NCBI GenBank assembly: GCA_963576475.1
Contig: OY754984.1
Span: 21,973,215 to 22,037,214, forward strand
Source of the DNA: Molanna angustata
Taxonomy: Eukaryota; Arthropoda; Insecta; Trichoptera; Molannidae
Reading direction: 5' to 3'
DNA: 64,000 nt
Shown here: positions 1 through 10,176 of the stretch, piece after piece
How positions within the stretch are numbered: position 1 is the first letter of the stretch
How the letters are laid out: each line of letters begins with the position of its first letter
Notes under the pieces: generated by a model
Told to the model about the DNA's origin: nothing
What the model saw: the letters and a program-made list of their open reading frames with translations, nothing else
Database searches by the model: none
Made by a program: the position numbers and the translations under genes

Positions 1-476
1 ATTTTTTTTAATTATTTTTATGCAACAGTTAATGATCATGTTATGTTTTATAAAGTGTTCAAATATACTATACTGTCTGCTACATTTTGATGATATTATA
101 TTTTCAATAAAAAATATATTAAATATTATAAAGTCGGTCCGTAATGGGTTAGTTTTTGCTCTATGCATTGATATTATTATTATTGACTGTACACTAGTGA
201 TGCTTTACTGTTTCGTACCGCAAGCGGTCGATGCACAAAAGTATTATTGTTGTAAAAATATTATACATTATACAACAGGGATACTTAACTTGTATTATAC
301 CATAAATGACCAATACATTTACAAATTTACATTGCCAAAACATACAATATATATCTGTGTTAAAATGATAACTTTTATTTTGAAATTTCAAAAGCATATA
401 AGTTTATATAAAATCAACTATCTATTACCACTTTTAATGCCTGTTTATATAAGATATTTTAATTTTAATATATAAG
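1..476 (+). other. AT-rich leader upstream of the LINE, with an unassigned 151-codon open frame
   Basis: An open frame from 20 to 475 ends one base before the ATG of the LINE main frame. It is rich in Ile, Tyr and Leu, as any AT-rich open frame would be, and shows no CCHC zinc knuckle, coiled coil or other ORF1 hallmark. It could be the end of a degenerate ORF1 or only the 5' untranslated region. The 5' end of the element may lie outside the window. Confidence 0.25.
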
Positions 477-2455
477 ATGGCTAATTTAATTTTTGATGAC
501 ATTGATAATACTTATAATATATCTGAAAATATTTGTAGTACCATTTCAGAGTGTAATAATGTATTTAAGACTATGAATATGAGTAATACTTTTTCAATAC
601 TTCACCTGAATATAAGAAGTATTAAACACAATTTCGATGAATTTACACTTTCACTAAACTCATTAATTCTCAAGCCAGACTGTATTGTCTTAACTGAAGC
701 ACATTTAAATAATTATTCTGGAAATTACAACCTCCCTGGATATCACTGTTCATACACTAAATATATTATTAATAGAAATAGCGGAATAGTTATATTTATA
801 AAAAATACATGTATAAACACTAAAATTATTGAAATACCTATACAACTTGTAAATTGTTTGCATATTAGTTTAAATTTTAATAACATATCTTTTCACATTA
901 TTGCATTATATCGAACTCATGACTCTAATATAAATCGAATATTTTTATTATTGCATATGCGCAAACATTGGATTTTTTTCCCCTGTCGGGAGTCAAAGAT
1001 ATTTTTTAACAGATTTTTAATTATCTCAATAGAGACGAAGTGTATATAGAACTTTCAAAATTGAATTGATAGGGATCTCATTAAAAGGCATAATTGGTGA
1101 ACGTTGCGCAAGCGCATAAAGTGATCACGTAAACCAGCCGATGACAGGTCGTAAGCCCTGTAGGTGCCTTGATTTCCCGGTTCTCCTACAATAAATATTC
1201 CAACTTCGTCTCTATTGAGATAATTAAAAATCTGTTAAAAAATATCTAATATAAATGTTTTTTTAGAAGAACTTAAAAATATATTTGTCAATAAACGATT
1301 AAACCAAACAATTATTATAGGCGATATTAATATAAATACCGCAAATAATGATGTTAGTCAAAATAAAACAGACTATATAAATGTTATGACCGAACTTGAA
1401 TTTAAACAATACAATAAAAGTCATACGAGAGAAATATTAGGTCAAAAACCATCGTGTATTGATCACATTTGGTCGAATATATATGATACTGATAATATAT
1501 CGTCGATTGTCTGGAAAAATAACATAACTGATCATCACACTTGTATATTTTTATATGAACTTAGTAAAACATCTTTTAAAAACGAGAAAGAAAATTCTAC
1601 ATCTAAAAAGACATTTCTTAATCTTGAAAAGCTACACTCAAAACTACAGCAGGAAAACTGGGAGTCTGTTTTATCAACAAATGATACCGAAACATGTGCA
1701 CAGAATTTTGAAAAAACATTTAATAAACATATATTAGACGCTACTTCTTTTCAAATATCTAAGCCAACTTCAAAATATAAGAAATTAAAACCATGGATAT
1801 CACATGGTTTGATTGTATCAATACGTTTTAAAGAAAAACTTTTTAAAAATACTAAATTATACCCGAACGACACGAACCTACGGTCTTATTTTAAAAAATA
1901 CAGAAATAAACTTTCTAAAATCATAAAAATGACAAAAGAAGATTATTATAGGCAAAAAATAATGACATACGGTAATAATAATAAAAAGATTTGGCAAACG
2001 GTTAACGAAATCATTAGCAAAAAATCAAAACATTATACTATAGACAAAGTCATAGGAAATGACAACAATATACTTGACACAAAAAGTAATCCGAAAGAAT
2101 GTGCCAATATTTTCAACAATTACTTTGCTGATGTTGGAAAAAACTTAGCAAACAATATTAACAAAAACACTTATGTACAAAATACTATTGATACTGATAC
2201 TACAGATGGTTTCGAAAAATTTGAGACAATTAATCAGTCTGATGTCGAAAATTATATAAAAGAACTTCTAGGGGGTTCTGCGCCAGGTTTTGATAATATA
2301 ACAGCTGAAATACTAAAATTAAATAGAAAATCGCTCAGTAAACCCATTGCCCATATAATAAATTGTAGTCTTACAAATGGTAATTTTCCTAGTAATTATA
2401 AAACTACAATAATCACGCCAATTTTCAAAACTGGTGACAAAAAAAAATACAAATA
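477..2455 (+). pseudogene. LINE ORF2, endonuclease half (AP-endonuclease-like), interrupted
   Basis: The N-terminal segment from the ATG at 477 shows the expected order of endonuclease signatures: LHLNIRS with the catalytic Asn, LTEAHL with the catalytic Glu, ALYR, then after the inserted repeat GDIN at 1320-1331, IDHIWSN and TDHHTCIF near the end of the domain. Positions 477-935 are exactly 153 codons. If the insert and one copy of its 11-bp target duplication are mentally left out, the reading frame continues without a break from 1257, which dates the insertion after the LINE copy landed. The linker runs on to 2455, where an extra A puts the frame into a stop. The family's role is nicking the target DNA to prime reverse transcription. 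Confidence 0.85.
936..1245 (-). mobile_element. Family B short repeat, nested in the LINE endonuclease
   Basis: The insert starts with CGAATATTTTT, the constant end of this family, and is flanked by perfect 11-bp duplications CTAATATAAAT at 925-935 and 1246-1256. It carries an inverted repeat: the block around CTCAATAGAGACGAAG at about 1025-1040 returns in reverse complement at about 1202-1217. The internal region seen in longer copies (about 7205-7390 and 58785-59045) is missing here. I read it on the minus strand because the constant end behaves like a retroposon 3' end and the other end varies between copies. Confidence 0.82.
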
Positions 2456-3768
2456 ATTACAGACCGATATCATTAGTATCTAATATAGCAAAACTGTATG
2501 AAAAAGCCGTAAAAAAACAAATATTACAGTTTGTAAACAGAAATAAAATAATTAGCTCTAGCCAATATGGTTTTAGGGAGAAATTAAGCACTCAAGATGC
2601 TATTGTTGAATTGACCTCTACTATATATAATGCACTGGATCAAGGGAAAAAGTGTTTGAGAATATTTATTGACCTCCGAAAAGCATTTGATAGTGTATCA
2701 CATACGAAACTAATAAATAAATTAAATAAAATTGGAATAACGGGAAAAGTTAAAAGCTGGGTACAAAATTATTTATTTAAAAGAAAACAATATGTCAAAC
2801 TCAACAATACATTAAGTGATTTCAAAAACGCAAACTTTGGTATACCTCAAGGTACTGTACTTGGTCCACTTTTAGTTATAATTTATGTTAATGATATATT
2901 CAATCTGCCAATATCTGGTAAAATAATTTCTTATGCTGATGACACTGCCATTATACTGAAAGATAACACCTGGAAGGAATTAATTGCCTCAGCTGAATCA
3001 GATATAAGTGTTTTGAAGTCTTGGTTCGATTGTAATGTACTTTCATTGAATACAGATAAAACGTGTATTATCCCATTTGCATTAAATGATAAATACATCC
3101 CAGAAAACCTTAATATTAAAATTCATATTGACAATTCCTGTTTCAACAACTCCATATCTTGTAACTCAGCGTGTATTAAATTATCCACTAAAAATAACAT
3201 CCGATACCTAGGCATTATTATTGAAAGCAGTATGAAATGGAAATTACATATAACTACTACTATTGAACGCCTTAAAAAGCTAATTTTTATTTTTCTGAGA
3301 CTAAGAAATATACTTCAAACAAACTTGCTTAAAACAATATATTTTTCATTATTTCAATCCATCTTACAATATGGCATTATATGTTGGGGGGGAGCTTTTA
3401 AAACCACTTTAGTGCCTTTAGAAGTTTTTCAAAGAATCATTATTAAAATTATATTAAAAAAGAGATTTGATTATCCAACTATTAATTTATTTCAAGAATT
3501 TAAAGTTTCAACTGTTGAAAATATCTACAAAAAAATCTCATTGTTCCAAATTCATAAAGATATTCTTACAAATTCAAACCAATTGTCATTTTCTTTAAGC
3601 AGCAGAATAAATTCACAAGGATGTATTACCATTCCTCTTTTACGTACAACTGCCTCACAACATTTCTATAAGTATAAAGGTACTAAGTGGTTTAATGAAC
3701 TCCCTTTGAGTCTTAGACTCGAAAAAAATTATAGTATATTTAAAAATAAAATTAAAAAATTGTACTGA
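2434..3768 (+). pseudogene. LINE ORF2, reverse transcriptase half
   Basis: This 444-codon open stretch holds the reverse transcriptase fingers and palm in order: NNYRPISLVS at the start, SQYGFREKLSTQDAI, the first catalytic Asp block FIDLRKAFDSV at about 2666-2698, GIPQGTVLGPLL at about 2839-2874 and the catalytic YADD at 2932-2943. A thumb-like region and a long C-terminal tail follow (IRYLGIIIE, LQYGIICWGG). It is the direct continuation of the frame that ends at 2455: the A run at 2439-2447 has nine A where eight would join GDKK to NTNNYRPI. The Met at 2434 is therefore not a true start. All visible catalytic residues are kept, so only the slip and the nested repeat inactivate it. Confidence 0.88.
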
Positions 3769-4015
3769 TTTATTTATTTATTTTTTGTTATTTCATTCTT
3801 TTTTTGTGTAGCTTCATATTTTTTAGTAGATGTACAATGTTTTGGTAAATGTAATAATATTAAATAGATACTCCCCTCTTTTAACACGAGATTTTATCTC
3901 AATTAAAGAGGGTTATTATGAATTATATGATGAAAATTGTATACCTTTTTAAATTGTGATTTATATGTGAACATTGTATTGTTTTTGTTAAATAAATAAA
4001 AAAAAAAAAAAAAAA
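3769..4015 (+). other. LINE 3' untranslated region and poly-A tail
   Basis: About 230 AT-rich bases follow the stop, then AATAAATAAA and a run of about 18 A. The A-run is the expected 3' end for a copy made by target-primed reverse transcription. I did not find a convincing target duplication because the 5' end is not resolved. Confidence 0.7.
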
Positions 4016-4404
4016 TAATGTAATTTACTATAAGATGTTGTCATACCATCCTTAGGTAGGTATATATGCCTATATTTTGTGATACACGGGGTTGTTTGGG
4101 AGGGTCTATCTGACGTGAGAGGGTGGTGGGCATCTTGTCAGTGATACATGCCCATTGTCGTTATTAATGACAACTCATCGGATCTTGGTCCCAGGGGGGC
4201 AGGGGGCTGTGGGAGGAGGAAATTGTATTTCATATGTCAGACCTCCTACGTGAGCTGTGTCCCTTATCTCTTTATCCTTCATGTTATCCTGATACTCTTA
4301 TGGGATATATTTCAATTACCATCGATTATTTAGTTTTCTTTTGGATTCCCAGTACCTATCAAAAATATTTGAAAAGATTCAATGATAAAATTGTGTCATA
4401 TAAA
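4016..4404. other. Unassigned spacer
   Basis: This stretch contains a G-rich patch near 4190-4215 and a 61-codon open frame without recognisable features. No repeat family seen elsewhere in the window covers it, so it may be single-copy host sequence. Confidence 0.3.
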
Positions 4405-4769
4405 TAGTTGCATGTAACACATGAGATCCAACTGTCAATGGCGATAGTATGCATAATGAAAGAATACGTACCAAACTATAAACAACACATATTAATAAAT
4501 ATTTAAAGATATTTTATTTTCTATATAAAACATGTAGATATGTTTGTCAGGATAGGATAGTATGGAGGTCAGTCTGTTGTTCCTACACAGAATATGAAAA
4601 CAGTATGATGGTATGTATGTATGTTTGGAGATTTAAGTATCAAACGATTAAGACTTCTTACACATTGTGTATAGGCGTTTGCCATACAAATTCTATGAAG
4701 CGATGTCGTCATTAAATTCAATTTTTGTAAACATTGTTAAAAAAATTGAAATGTACTTCTAGAATATTA
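4405..4769 (-). mobile_element. Family H (Helentron/HINE-like) 3'-end module, outermost of three
   Basis: The left edge reads TAGTTGCATGTAACACATGA, the reverse complement of the family H 3' end (hairpin with arms CATGT and ACATG, then CAACTA). About 12 bp inward lies CCAACTGTC, a diverged copy of the subterminal inverted repeat. The module stops where the next 3' end begins at 4770. Its 5' half is absent, so it is either a truncated copy or a tandem 3' duplicate. Confidence 0.75.
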
Positions 4770-5099
4770 CTAGTTGCATGTAACACATGAGATCCAACTG
4801 TCGATAGCGATAGTATGTATAGTTGAAGAATATGTACCAAACTATAAACCCATAGATACAAATTATTGAATATTTTCAGATATTTTGTTTTCTATACAAC
4901 ATATGTAGGTATGTATGTCAAGATAGGATAGTATGGAGGAAGATCCTTTTTCCTACCCAGAATATGCAAATAGCATGATGGTATGTATGTATGTTTGGAG
5001 ATGAAGTATCAAACTATTAAGTCTTCTTACATATTGTGTATAGGCGACTGCCATACAAAATGTATGAAGCAATGTCGTCACTAAATTCAATTTTTAAAA
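4770..5099 (-). mobile_element. Family H 3'-end module, middle of three
   Basis: It starts with CTAGTTGCATGTAACACATG at 4770 and matches the previous module nearly base for base through the TATGTATGTTTGGAGAT and ATGTCGTCACTAAATTCAA segments. It is about 330 bp long and abuts a third 3' end at 5100. Three 3' ends head to tail with only one 5' region is unusual for independent insertions. Confidence 0.78.
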
Positions 5100-6262
5100 C
5101 TAGTTGCATGTAACACATGAGATCCAACTGTCGACAGCGATAGTATGTATAGTTGAAGAATAAGTACCAAACCCATAAATACAAATTATCTATTATTTTA
5201 TGATATTTAGTTTTCTATACAACACATGTACCTAGGTAGTCAAGATAGGATAGTATGGAGGTCAGTCTTTTTTTCCTACCCGGAATATGAAAACAGCATG
5301 ATGGTATATGTATATTGTATGTTTAGAGATGAAGTATCAAACTATTAAGTCCTCTTTGATATTGTGTATAGGTGACTACCATACAAATTGTATGAAGCGA
5401 TGTCGTCACTAAATTCAATTTTTATAAAAATTGTTAAAAAAAATTTGAGATGTACTGCTACAATGTTCATATTTTTTATAGAAAATTAAATTATCTAGTT
5501 GGGGTGTTTCGGCTTTTTTCGATATTTAAAAAAAAAATGGAAATATAGGCAGTTAAACTCATAAATTTATCATAAAAAAAATACTTTTCTTAATAAAAAA
5601 TGTTTGAGAAACCCTGGAATTTTTTTGAAAAAACTGATTTGAGATTTTGTATTTGTCTATGTTTATACCAATTTTCAGCGTTCTAGCTTTTATGGTTTCT
5701 GAGATATAGGGAAAAATAAAATAAAAATTCAAAAGTTGATAACCCCTGACTGAAACAAAAATTCAAAATTCCGAGTATAAAAGTTTTGTAGGCCTGTAAT
5801 TGTTTATATATTCTGAAATTTTAAACTCTGTAAATTGAGCGGATCAAAAGTTATAAGGGGGGGACGGACACACACACACACACACACAGACATACACACA
5901 CACACACACAGACACACACACACACACACAGACACACACACACACACACAGACACACACACACACACAGACACACGAAATGTTCTACTCCGAATTCTGAG
6001 TAAATCCGTGTATGGAACATATATGCTGCGAAGCCTCTAAGTTGGTGTTTTTTGACTTCAAAGTTGGAAAAGCCGTGAAAAAAGTAGACCTCTCCATACA
6101 ATTCTCGCGTATTCTGGCTTGATACATTGTCGATATGTTAAGAGAACAAAGTTCTCCTGAACAAATCGACAGTTGGAAAATTTTCCTTCGTACACGCATC
6201 TTGGCATAATAATGTCGATTCATTAAGAGAATTGAATTCTCATGAACGAATCGACAGTTGGA
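5100..6262 (-). mobile_element. Family H Helentron/HINE-like element with two nested 5' ends
   Basis: Read on the minus strand the element begins with TCCAACTGTCGAT at 6262 and ends with a hairpin and CAACTAG at 5100. The 13-bp start is matched exactly by ATCGACAGTTGGA just inside the 3' hairpin; such subterminal inverted repeats plus a 3' stem-loop and an internal microsatellite are the described layout of Helentron-associated elements. A second 5' start (TCCAACTGTCGATTTGTTC) lies at 6177. It encodes no Rep/helicase, so it would depend on an autonomous element elsewhere. The interior carries a conserved AT-rich block and a CA/CAGA array. The 3' flank is T on the element strand. Confidence 0.82.
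5869..5974. repeat. (CA)n / (CAGA) microsatellite inside family H
   Basis: Alternating CACACA and CAGACA blocks occupy the same place in the complete copies H5, H6 and H7, directly after the conserved GATCAAAAGTTATAAGGGG. The array is therefore part of the element, not a chance expansion. The Cys/Val-rich open frame across it is an artefact. Confidence 0.9.
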
Positions 6263-6430
6263 AAACCATATTCACTTTGACTTTCATAGCCAAAAGTACT
6301 AAAAAAATCAAAATTCATCATTATTTCTACACCTTTTTATAATTTTACCCATTAGTCATTAGTAGCCTTTTTTTTCAAGTGAACGAAGCACAATAATAAT
6401 GTTGTGATCTTGAAAGGATTTTTTTTATTA

Positions 6431-6820
6431 GCAGTTGCATGTAACACATGAGATCCAACTGTCGATGACGATAATATGTATAGCTAAAGAATACATACCA
6501 AACTTAAACCCGTAATCTAAATGATTGGATATTTTGTTATCTTTTTAAAACATATATATCAAGTTAGGATAGTGTAGAGGTCTGTCCTTTTTTCCTACCC
6601 GAATATGTTAACAGCTTGATGGTATGTATACGTATGTTTGTATGTTTGGAGATTTAGTATTAAATTATAGAGTCCCCGTATTTGTATGGCTGTATTGTGT
6701 GTACTGCCATACAAATTGTATGCAACGATGTCGTCACTAAATTCTATTTTTATTAAAATTGTTAAAAAAGTTTGAAATGTACAACAATTATGTAAAAACT
6801 ATTTACAGAAAATTAAATGA
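6431..6820 (-). mobile_element. Family H 3'-end fragment, cut by a family B copy
   Basis: GCAGTTGCATGTAACACATG marks the 3' end, with CAGT instead of CTAG at the last bases. The conserved interior follows up to AGAAAATTAAATGA, where family B sequence (TTTTTTTCCCTGTCGGGAG) takes over. Confidence 0.72.
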
Positions 6821-7028
6821 TTTTTTTCCCTGTCGGGAGTCAAAGATAATTTTTAACAGATTTTTAATTATCTCAATAAAGACGATCTCAATAGAGAAAA
6901 TCTCAATAGAGACGTAAACCAGCCGATGACAGGTCGTAAGCCCTGTAGGTGCCTTGATTTCCCGGTTCTTCTACAGTAAATATTCCAACTTCGTCTCTAT
7001 TGAGATAATTAAAAATCTGTTAAAAAAT
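6821..7028 (-). mobile_element. Family B copy, internally deleted
   Basis: It begins inside the constant end at CCCTGTCGGGAGTCAAAGAT and closes with CGTCTCTATTGAGATAATT and CTGTTAAAAAATTA. The middle is scrambled, with three short copies of a CTCAATAGAGA phrase at about 6870-6915. No clear target duplication was found. Confidence 0.7.
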
Positions 7029-7102
7029 TATATCTTTATTACTGGTATGCAGCAAGGTCAGAATGTTCACTGGCAGTGGGATCTTATATTTTGATAGAGA
7101 TT

Positions 7103-7576
7103 CGAATATTTTTATTATTGCATATGCGCAAACATTGGATTTTTTTCCCTGTCGGGAGTCAAAGATATTTTTTAACAGATTTTTAATTATCTCAATAGAG
7201 ACGAAGTTGGAATATTTATTGTAGGAGAACCGGGAAATCAATATTTACAAAAAACCAATTCTCTCAATAGATGGCGTTACAACAAAAATAAATAAAAAAA
7301 TAATAAGATTGTTGTTCATCATTTCACCCATAGATGGCTGTAGTAAAAATTCCTTATTTTCAAGCGAGAAGAATTTCAGTATTACAATATATAGTACTTT
7401 CAAAATTGAATTGATAGGGATCTCATTAAAAAGGCATAATTGGTGAACGTTGCGCAAGCGCATAAAGTGATCACGTAAACCAGCCGATGACAGGTCGTAA
7501 GCCCTGTAGGTGCCTTGATTTCCCGGTTCTCCTACAATAAATATTCCAACTTCGTCTCTATTGAGATAATTAAAAA
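7103..7576 (-). mobile_element. Family B copy with a 13-bp target duplication
   Basis: The constant end CGAATATTTTTATTATTG at 7103 and the opposite end ATTAAAAA at 7576 are flanked by TTTGATAGAGATT at 7090-7102 and 7577-7589. The inverted repeat arms (ACGAAGTTGGAATATTTATT and its complement) lie at about 7200-7220 and 7538-7556. The interior carries ATAGATGGCGTTACAA and ATAGATGGCTGTAG phrases shared with other copies. Open frames across it are not conserved with the family. Confidence 0.85.
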
Positions 7577-7659
7577 TTTGATAGAGATTGGTAAAGTGAT
7601 GGGTATTGGTAGTTGAGAGGACAAGAAAAGAAGATATGGTCCAAGTCTCCCACTTCCTC

Positions 7660-7815
7660 ATAGGCAGTTAAGGCACTTACTTTATAGGCAGTTAAAACAC
7701 ATAAAATTGTTATAAAATAATGTTTTTCTTAATAAAAAAAGGAACTTTTTCATAAAAACCAGTTTGAGATATTTTATTTGTCTTAATTCGTAAAAAAATT
7801 CAGCGTTCTTTATAA
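7660..7815 (-). mobile_element. Family H interior fragment
   Basis: ATAGGCAGTTAAAACACATA, the TTTCTTAATAAAAAA run, CAGTTTGAGAT and TTCAGCGTTCT follow in the same order as in the interior of complete family H copies. Both ends are lost. Confidence 0.65.
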
Positions 7816-7849
7816 TTGAAAGCCCTCACAACTTAAAAATGAACTTTTT

Positions 7850-8060
7850 TCCTATAAATAAATCATGGGAGGGGGGGTATTGGGAAGTCCAAATTCGTGG
7901 TTATGTGTATTTTTTTATGTGAATCTAAAAAAATCTTCGTTGATAATATAAAAGTATTTTTTTATATCTCGATATCAGCACGTGTCATCTCTTTTAATTG
8001 GAACCATTCATACAAATATAGAAAATTTCATTGAAATCGGTTGGGTGGTTTCGGAGATTA
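7850..8060 (+). mobile_element. Probable LINE 3' untranslated region
   Basis: The phrase TTTCATTGAAATCGGTTGGG with TTTCGGAGATTAGCGTGTAC is of a kind I know from 3' tails of RTE-like LINEs in insects. It runs straight into the 51-bp array. The assignment rests on recall of the style, not on coding sequence. Confidence 0.45.
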
Positions 8061-8366
8061 GCGTGTACGAACATTGTGACACGAGATTTTTATATATTAT
8101 GATGACTGTTGGCGTGTACGAACATTGTGACACGAGATTTTTATATATTATGATGACTGTTGGCGTGTACGAACATTGTGACACGAGATTTTTATATATT
8201 ATGATGACTGTTGGCGTGTACGAACATTGTGACACGAGATTTTTATATATTATGATGACTGTTGGCGTGTACGAACATTGTGACACGAGATTTTTATATA
8301 TTATGATGACTGTTGGCGTGTACGAACATTGTGACACGAGATTTTTATATATTATGATGACTGTTG
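8061..8366 (+). repeat. Six near-identical 51-bp tandem repeats, open in frame
   Basis: Units start at 8061, 8112, 8163, 8214, 8265 and 8316 and are almost without differences. Because 51 is a multiple of three, the plus strand reads six copies of VYEHCDTRFLYIMMTVG inside a 158-codon frame, and the minus strand is also open. The unit contains ATTGTGACACGAGATTTTTATATATTA, which resembles the terminal part of an insect LINE 3' tail, so the array looks like amplification of a 3' end and not a protein gene. There are no spacers. Confidence 0.9.
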
Positions 8367-9033
8367 GCAAGTACGTGTGGAGTCTGGTTGTCTCTACCTA
8401 CCCTTTTAAGATAATGGCGTGTTTACATATTTGTTGGTTATCATATCTTGAATATTAAAATTGTTAGAAATAGTGTACCTAAGTGTAAGGGGAATGTAAT
8501 AGGACAGTATTTTCGAATAAATGACAAAGGGAAGGAAATTTTTTCTATGTATTGTACATATGAGTGTTATGGAATTCAATTCTCTAGAGATATCACGTAA
8601 TAACTTTGTTGATTTATCCATAGGATTACATGAAAATTCTTCGAAACACAATTGTTCGAATGCACAATTGTACGAATAACAATTAATCGAAAATCAGTTA
8701 TCAGAATGACAATTGGCCGAAAGCAAATTATTCGAACTAACATTTGGTGGAATACCAATTGACCGAATTTAATTTGTCATTATGTTGCCTCCTTTGACAT
8801 ATTTATTTTGTTGCCAGTAAAATATATTCGATGAAGACTATTATTACTTGTTGTATTATTGTTGGGTACGTATGTTTGCACATTTTTAATAACTAATCTT
8901 TGACAGCGCGGGATAGCCTAGTTTGTACACGAGTTTTTGATTTTGGCACATCATGTACAGACAGTTTATCTAGTATTCACACCAATTTAGTTATTTAATT
9001 TAAATATTATAGTTACTTTTTATAATATATAAT

Positions 9034-9055
9034 GCAACTGGCTCACGCCAGTCGC
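9034..9055. repeat. Stem-loop GCAACTGGC-TCAC-GCCAGTCGC (hairpin family F)
   Basis: ACTGGC and GCCAGT close a TCAC loop. A second copy at 51435-51456 has ACTCGC and GCGAGT around the same loop, so a base pair is swapped as G-C to C-G. Flanks are alike in both (a TATAA run before, AAACCTAACC after), showing common descent. Confidence 0.65.
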
Positions 9056-9176
9056 AATTATAACTACAAGCAAACCTAACCAACCTATTTTTACCAAAGT
9101 TTTGTAGGTTAATTTTAAAAAATCGGTGTACATCCTAGGATATCCGACAGCGCGGTGCGTCACCATGTTGTTTATT

Positions 9177-9506
9177 CCATAGATTTTTATTATACATAAT
9201 ATACCTACTATGTAGATGTAGTAAAAAAGTGAGTCATGGACTAACGCGCGTACCTATTACGTTTTGGTTGGCAACATATTTTAGTTTTCCTTACATTTCA
9301 ACAAATCCCAAATAACTTTTCTCTAAATCTAAATTAACAAAGTGTTTTTCACGACAAATATATCCGAAAACAATTCACATTAGTCGTTATTCTCTATGGA
9401 AAAACGATGTACGAAAACGTCAAAAATACCCCGGAAAAATGCCTCACTTCGATTCATACAAAATTTGCTAACTACGACATCTAGTATATTATAACAAAAA
9501 TCCATG
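9177..9506. mobile_element. MITE, family M1
   Basis: Terminal inverted repeats CCATAGATTTTTATTAT and, reversed, CCATGGATTTTTGTTAT bound 330 bp with no coding capacity. TTTATT lies on both sides, a plausible 6-bp target duplication. The same interior (CGTTTTGGTTGG, AAAACGATGT, CATCTAGTATATTA) recurs at 50634-50991 and 52487-52773. Confidence 0.72.
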
Positions 9507-9699
9507 GTTTATTCATCTCACAATACTACCAACATGACGTCATAAAAATTCGAACAATTGTAATTTCTGATAATTGTGTGTTCGGAAAATTGTTTTTCGA
9601 AAAAATGTGATTTGAATAATTGCCATTCGTAAAATTGATTTTCGTATGATTGAGCATTCGAATAATTGTTTTTCGAATAATTTTCCTGTCACCATCCAT

Positions 9700-10175
9700 A
9701 GATGGCCCTTTTCTCTTCTTCTTCTTCATTCTATTTATTGGATTTAATTATTTATTGATTCTTTAGTCATCAATATGTACCTAACCGGTCGACCGCTTTA
9801 TTTTTTATGGTTTTTATAAAATGTTGTTTGATATTTTATTATATATTGAGGTTGAAGTTATATCAATATAATAAATATCCAATATATTATAATTCAACGA
9901 AGTAATAAATAAACTGACAATAACGCCTGTATGACTGCAATGTGTATATTTTCTTTGACATCACATAGCATCATGAAAAGCAGCATTCACTATTTTTATA
10001 AAATTGCTCCCCTTTTCGTAATTATTTAGTTATTATGTGATATTAACATATACACAAAATAGTTTATACCATAAAGGTCTTAAAATGTATAAAAGTTTAC
10101 CACCAAACATAAAAGAAACCACAAGTCTTCTCACCTTTCGTAGGCTAGGTACTGAATTCATAGTTAAAAACTATT
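9700..10175. other. Unassigned AT-rich spacer
   Basis: No open frame of note, no family shared with the rest of the window and no structure that I can see. Confidence 0.3.
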
Positions 10176-10176
10176 A

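Larger units (their letters stand above)
477..4015 (+). mobile_element. Nearly full-length non-LTR retrotransposon (LINE), broken by an insertion and a frameshift
   Basis: The element reads endonuclease, then reverse transcriptase, then a short 3' untranslated region ending in AATAAATAAA and a run of A at about 3998-4015. That order and the poly-A tail are those of an APE-type LINE. The reverse transcriptase style (NNYRPISLVS, GIPQGTVLGP, YADD) and the endonuclease fit the CR1/Jockey group; I cannot fix the clade by eye. Two lesions separate it from an intact second reading frame: a 310-bp repeat inserted at 936-1245 and one extra A near 2439-2447. Few other stops are present, so it is a fairly young copy. 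It would act in trans in the germ line by target-primed reverse transcription. Confidence 0.88.
8632..9686. mobile_element. Foldback-like element with arms of degenerate short repeats
   Basis: The left arm (8632-8770) and right arm (9536-9686) are inverted copies: GAAAATTCTTCGAAACACAA on the left matches GGAAAATTATTCGAAAAACA read on the minus strand on the right. Each arm is a string of degenerate units of about 14 bp of the form CGAAnnnCAATTnnT, the layout of foldback elements. No transposase is present. A MITE (9177-9506) and a covarying hairpin (9034-9055) lie inside. Confidence 0.65.

Noticed and set aside
1..475. LINE ORF1
   Set aside because: No zinc knuckle, coiled coil or RNA-binding motif is visible, so I list it only as an unassigned leader.
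5844..6101. Cys/Val-rich open frames across CA/GT arrays (also at 41709-42153, 48049-48323 and 53485-53709)
   Set aside because: They are translations of microsatellites inside family H copies and are not conserved as proteins.
7245..7661. 138-codon minus-strand gene (and the related one at 58898-59257)
   Set aside because: Both are translations of family B interiors with frame differences between copies.
8061..8366. CRISPR-like array
   Set aside because: Units abut without spacers, and the setting is an insect TE region.
8008..8370. Repeat protein on the minus strand of the 51-bp array
   Set aside because: Both strands are open only because the period is a multiple of three; no start context or homology.
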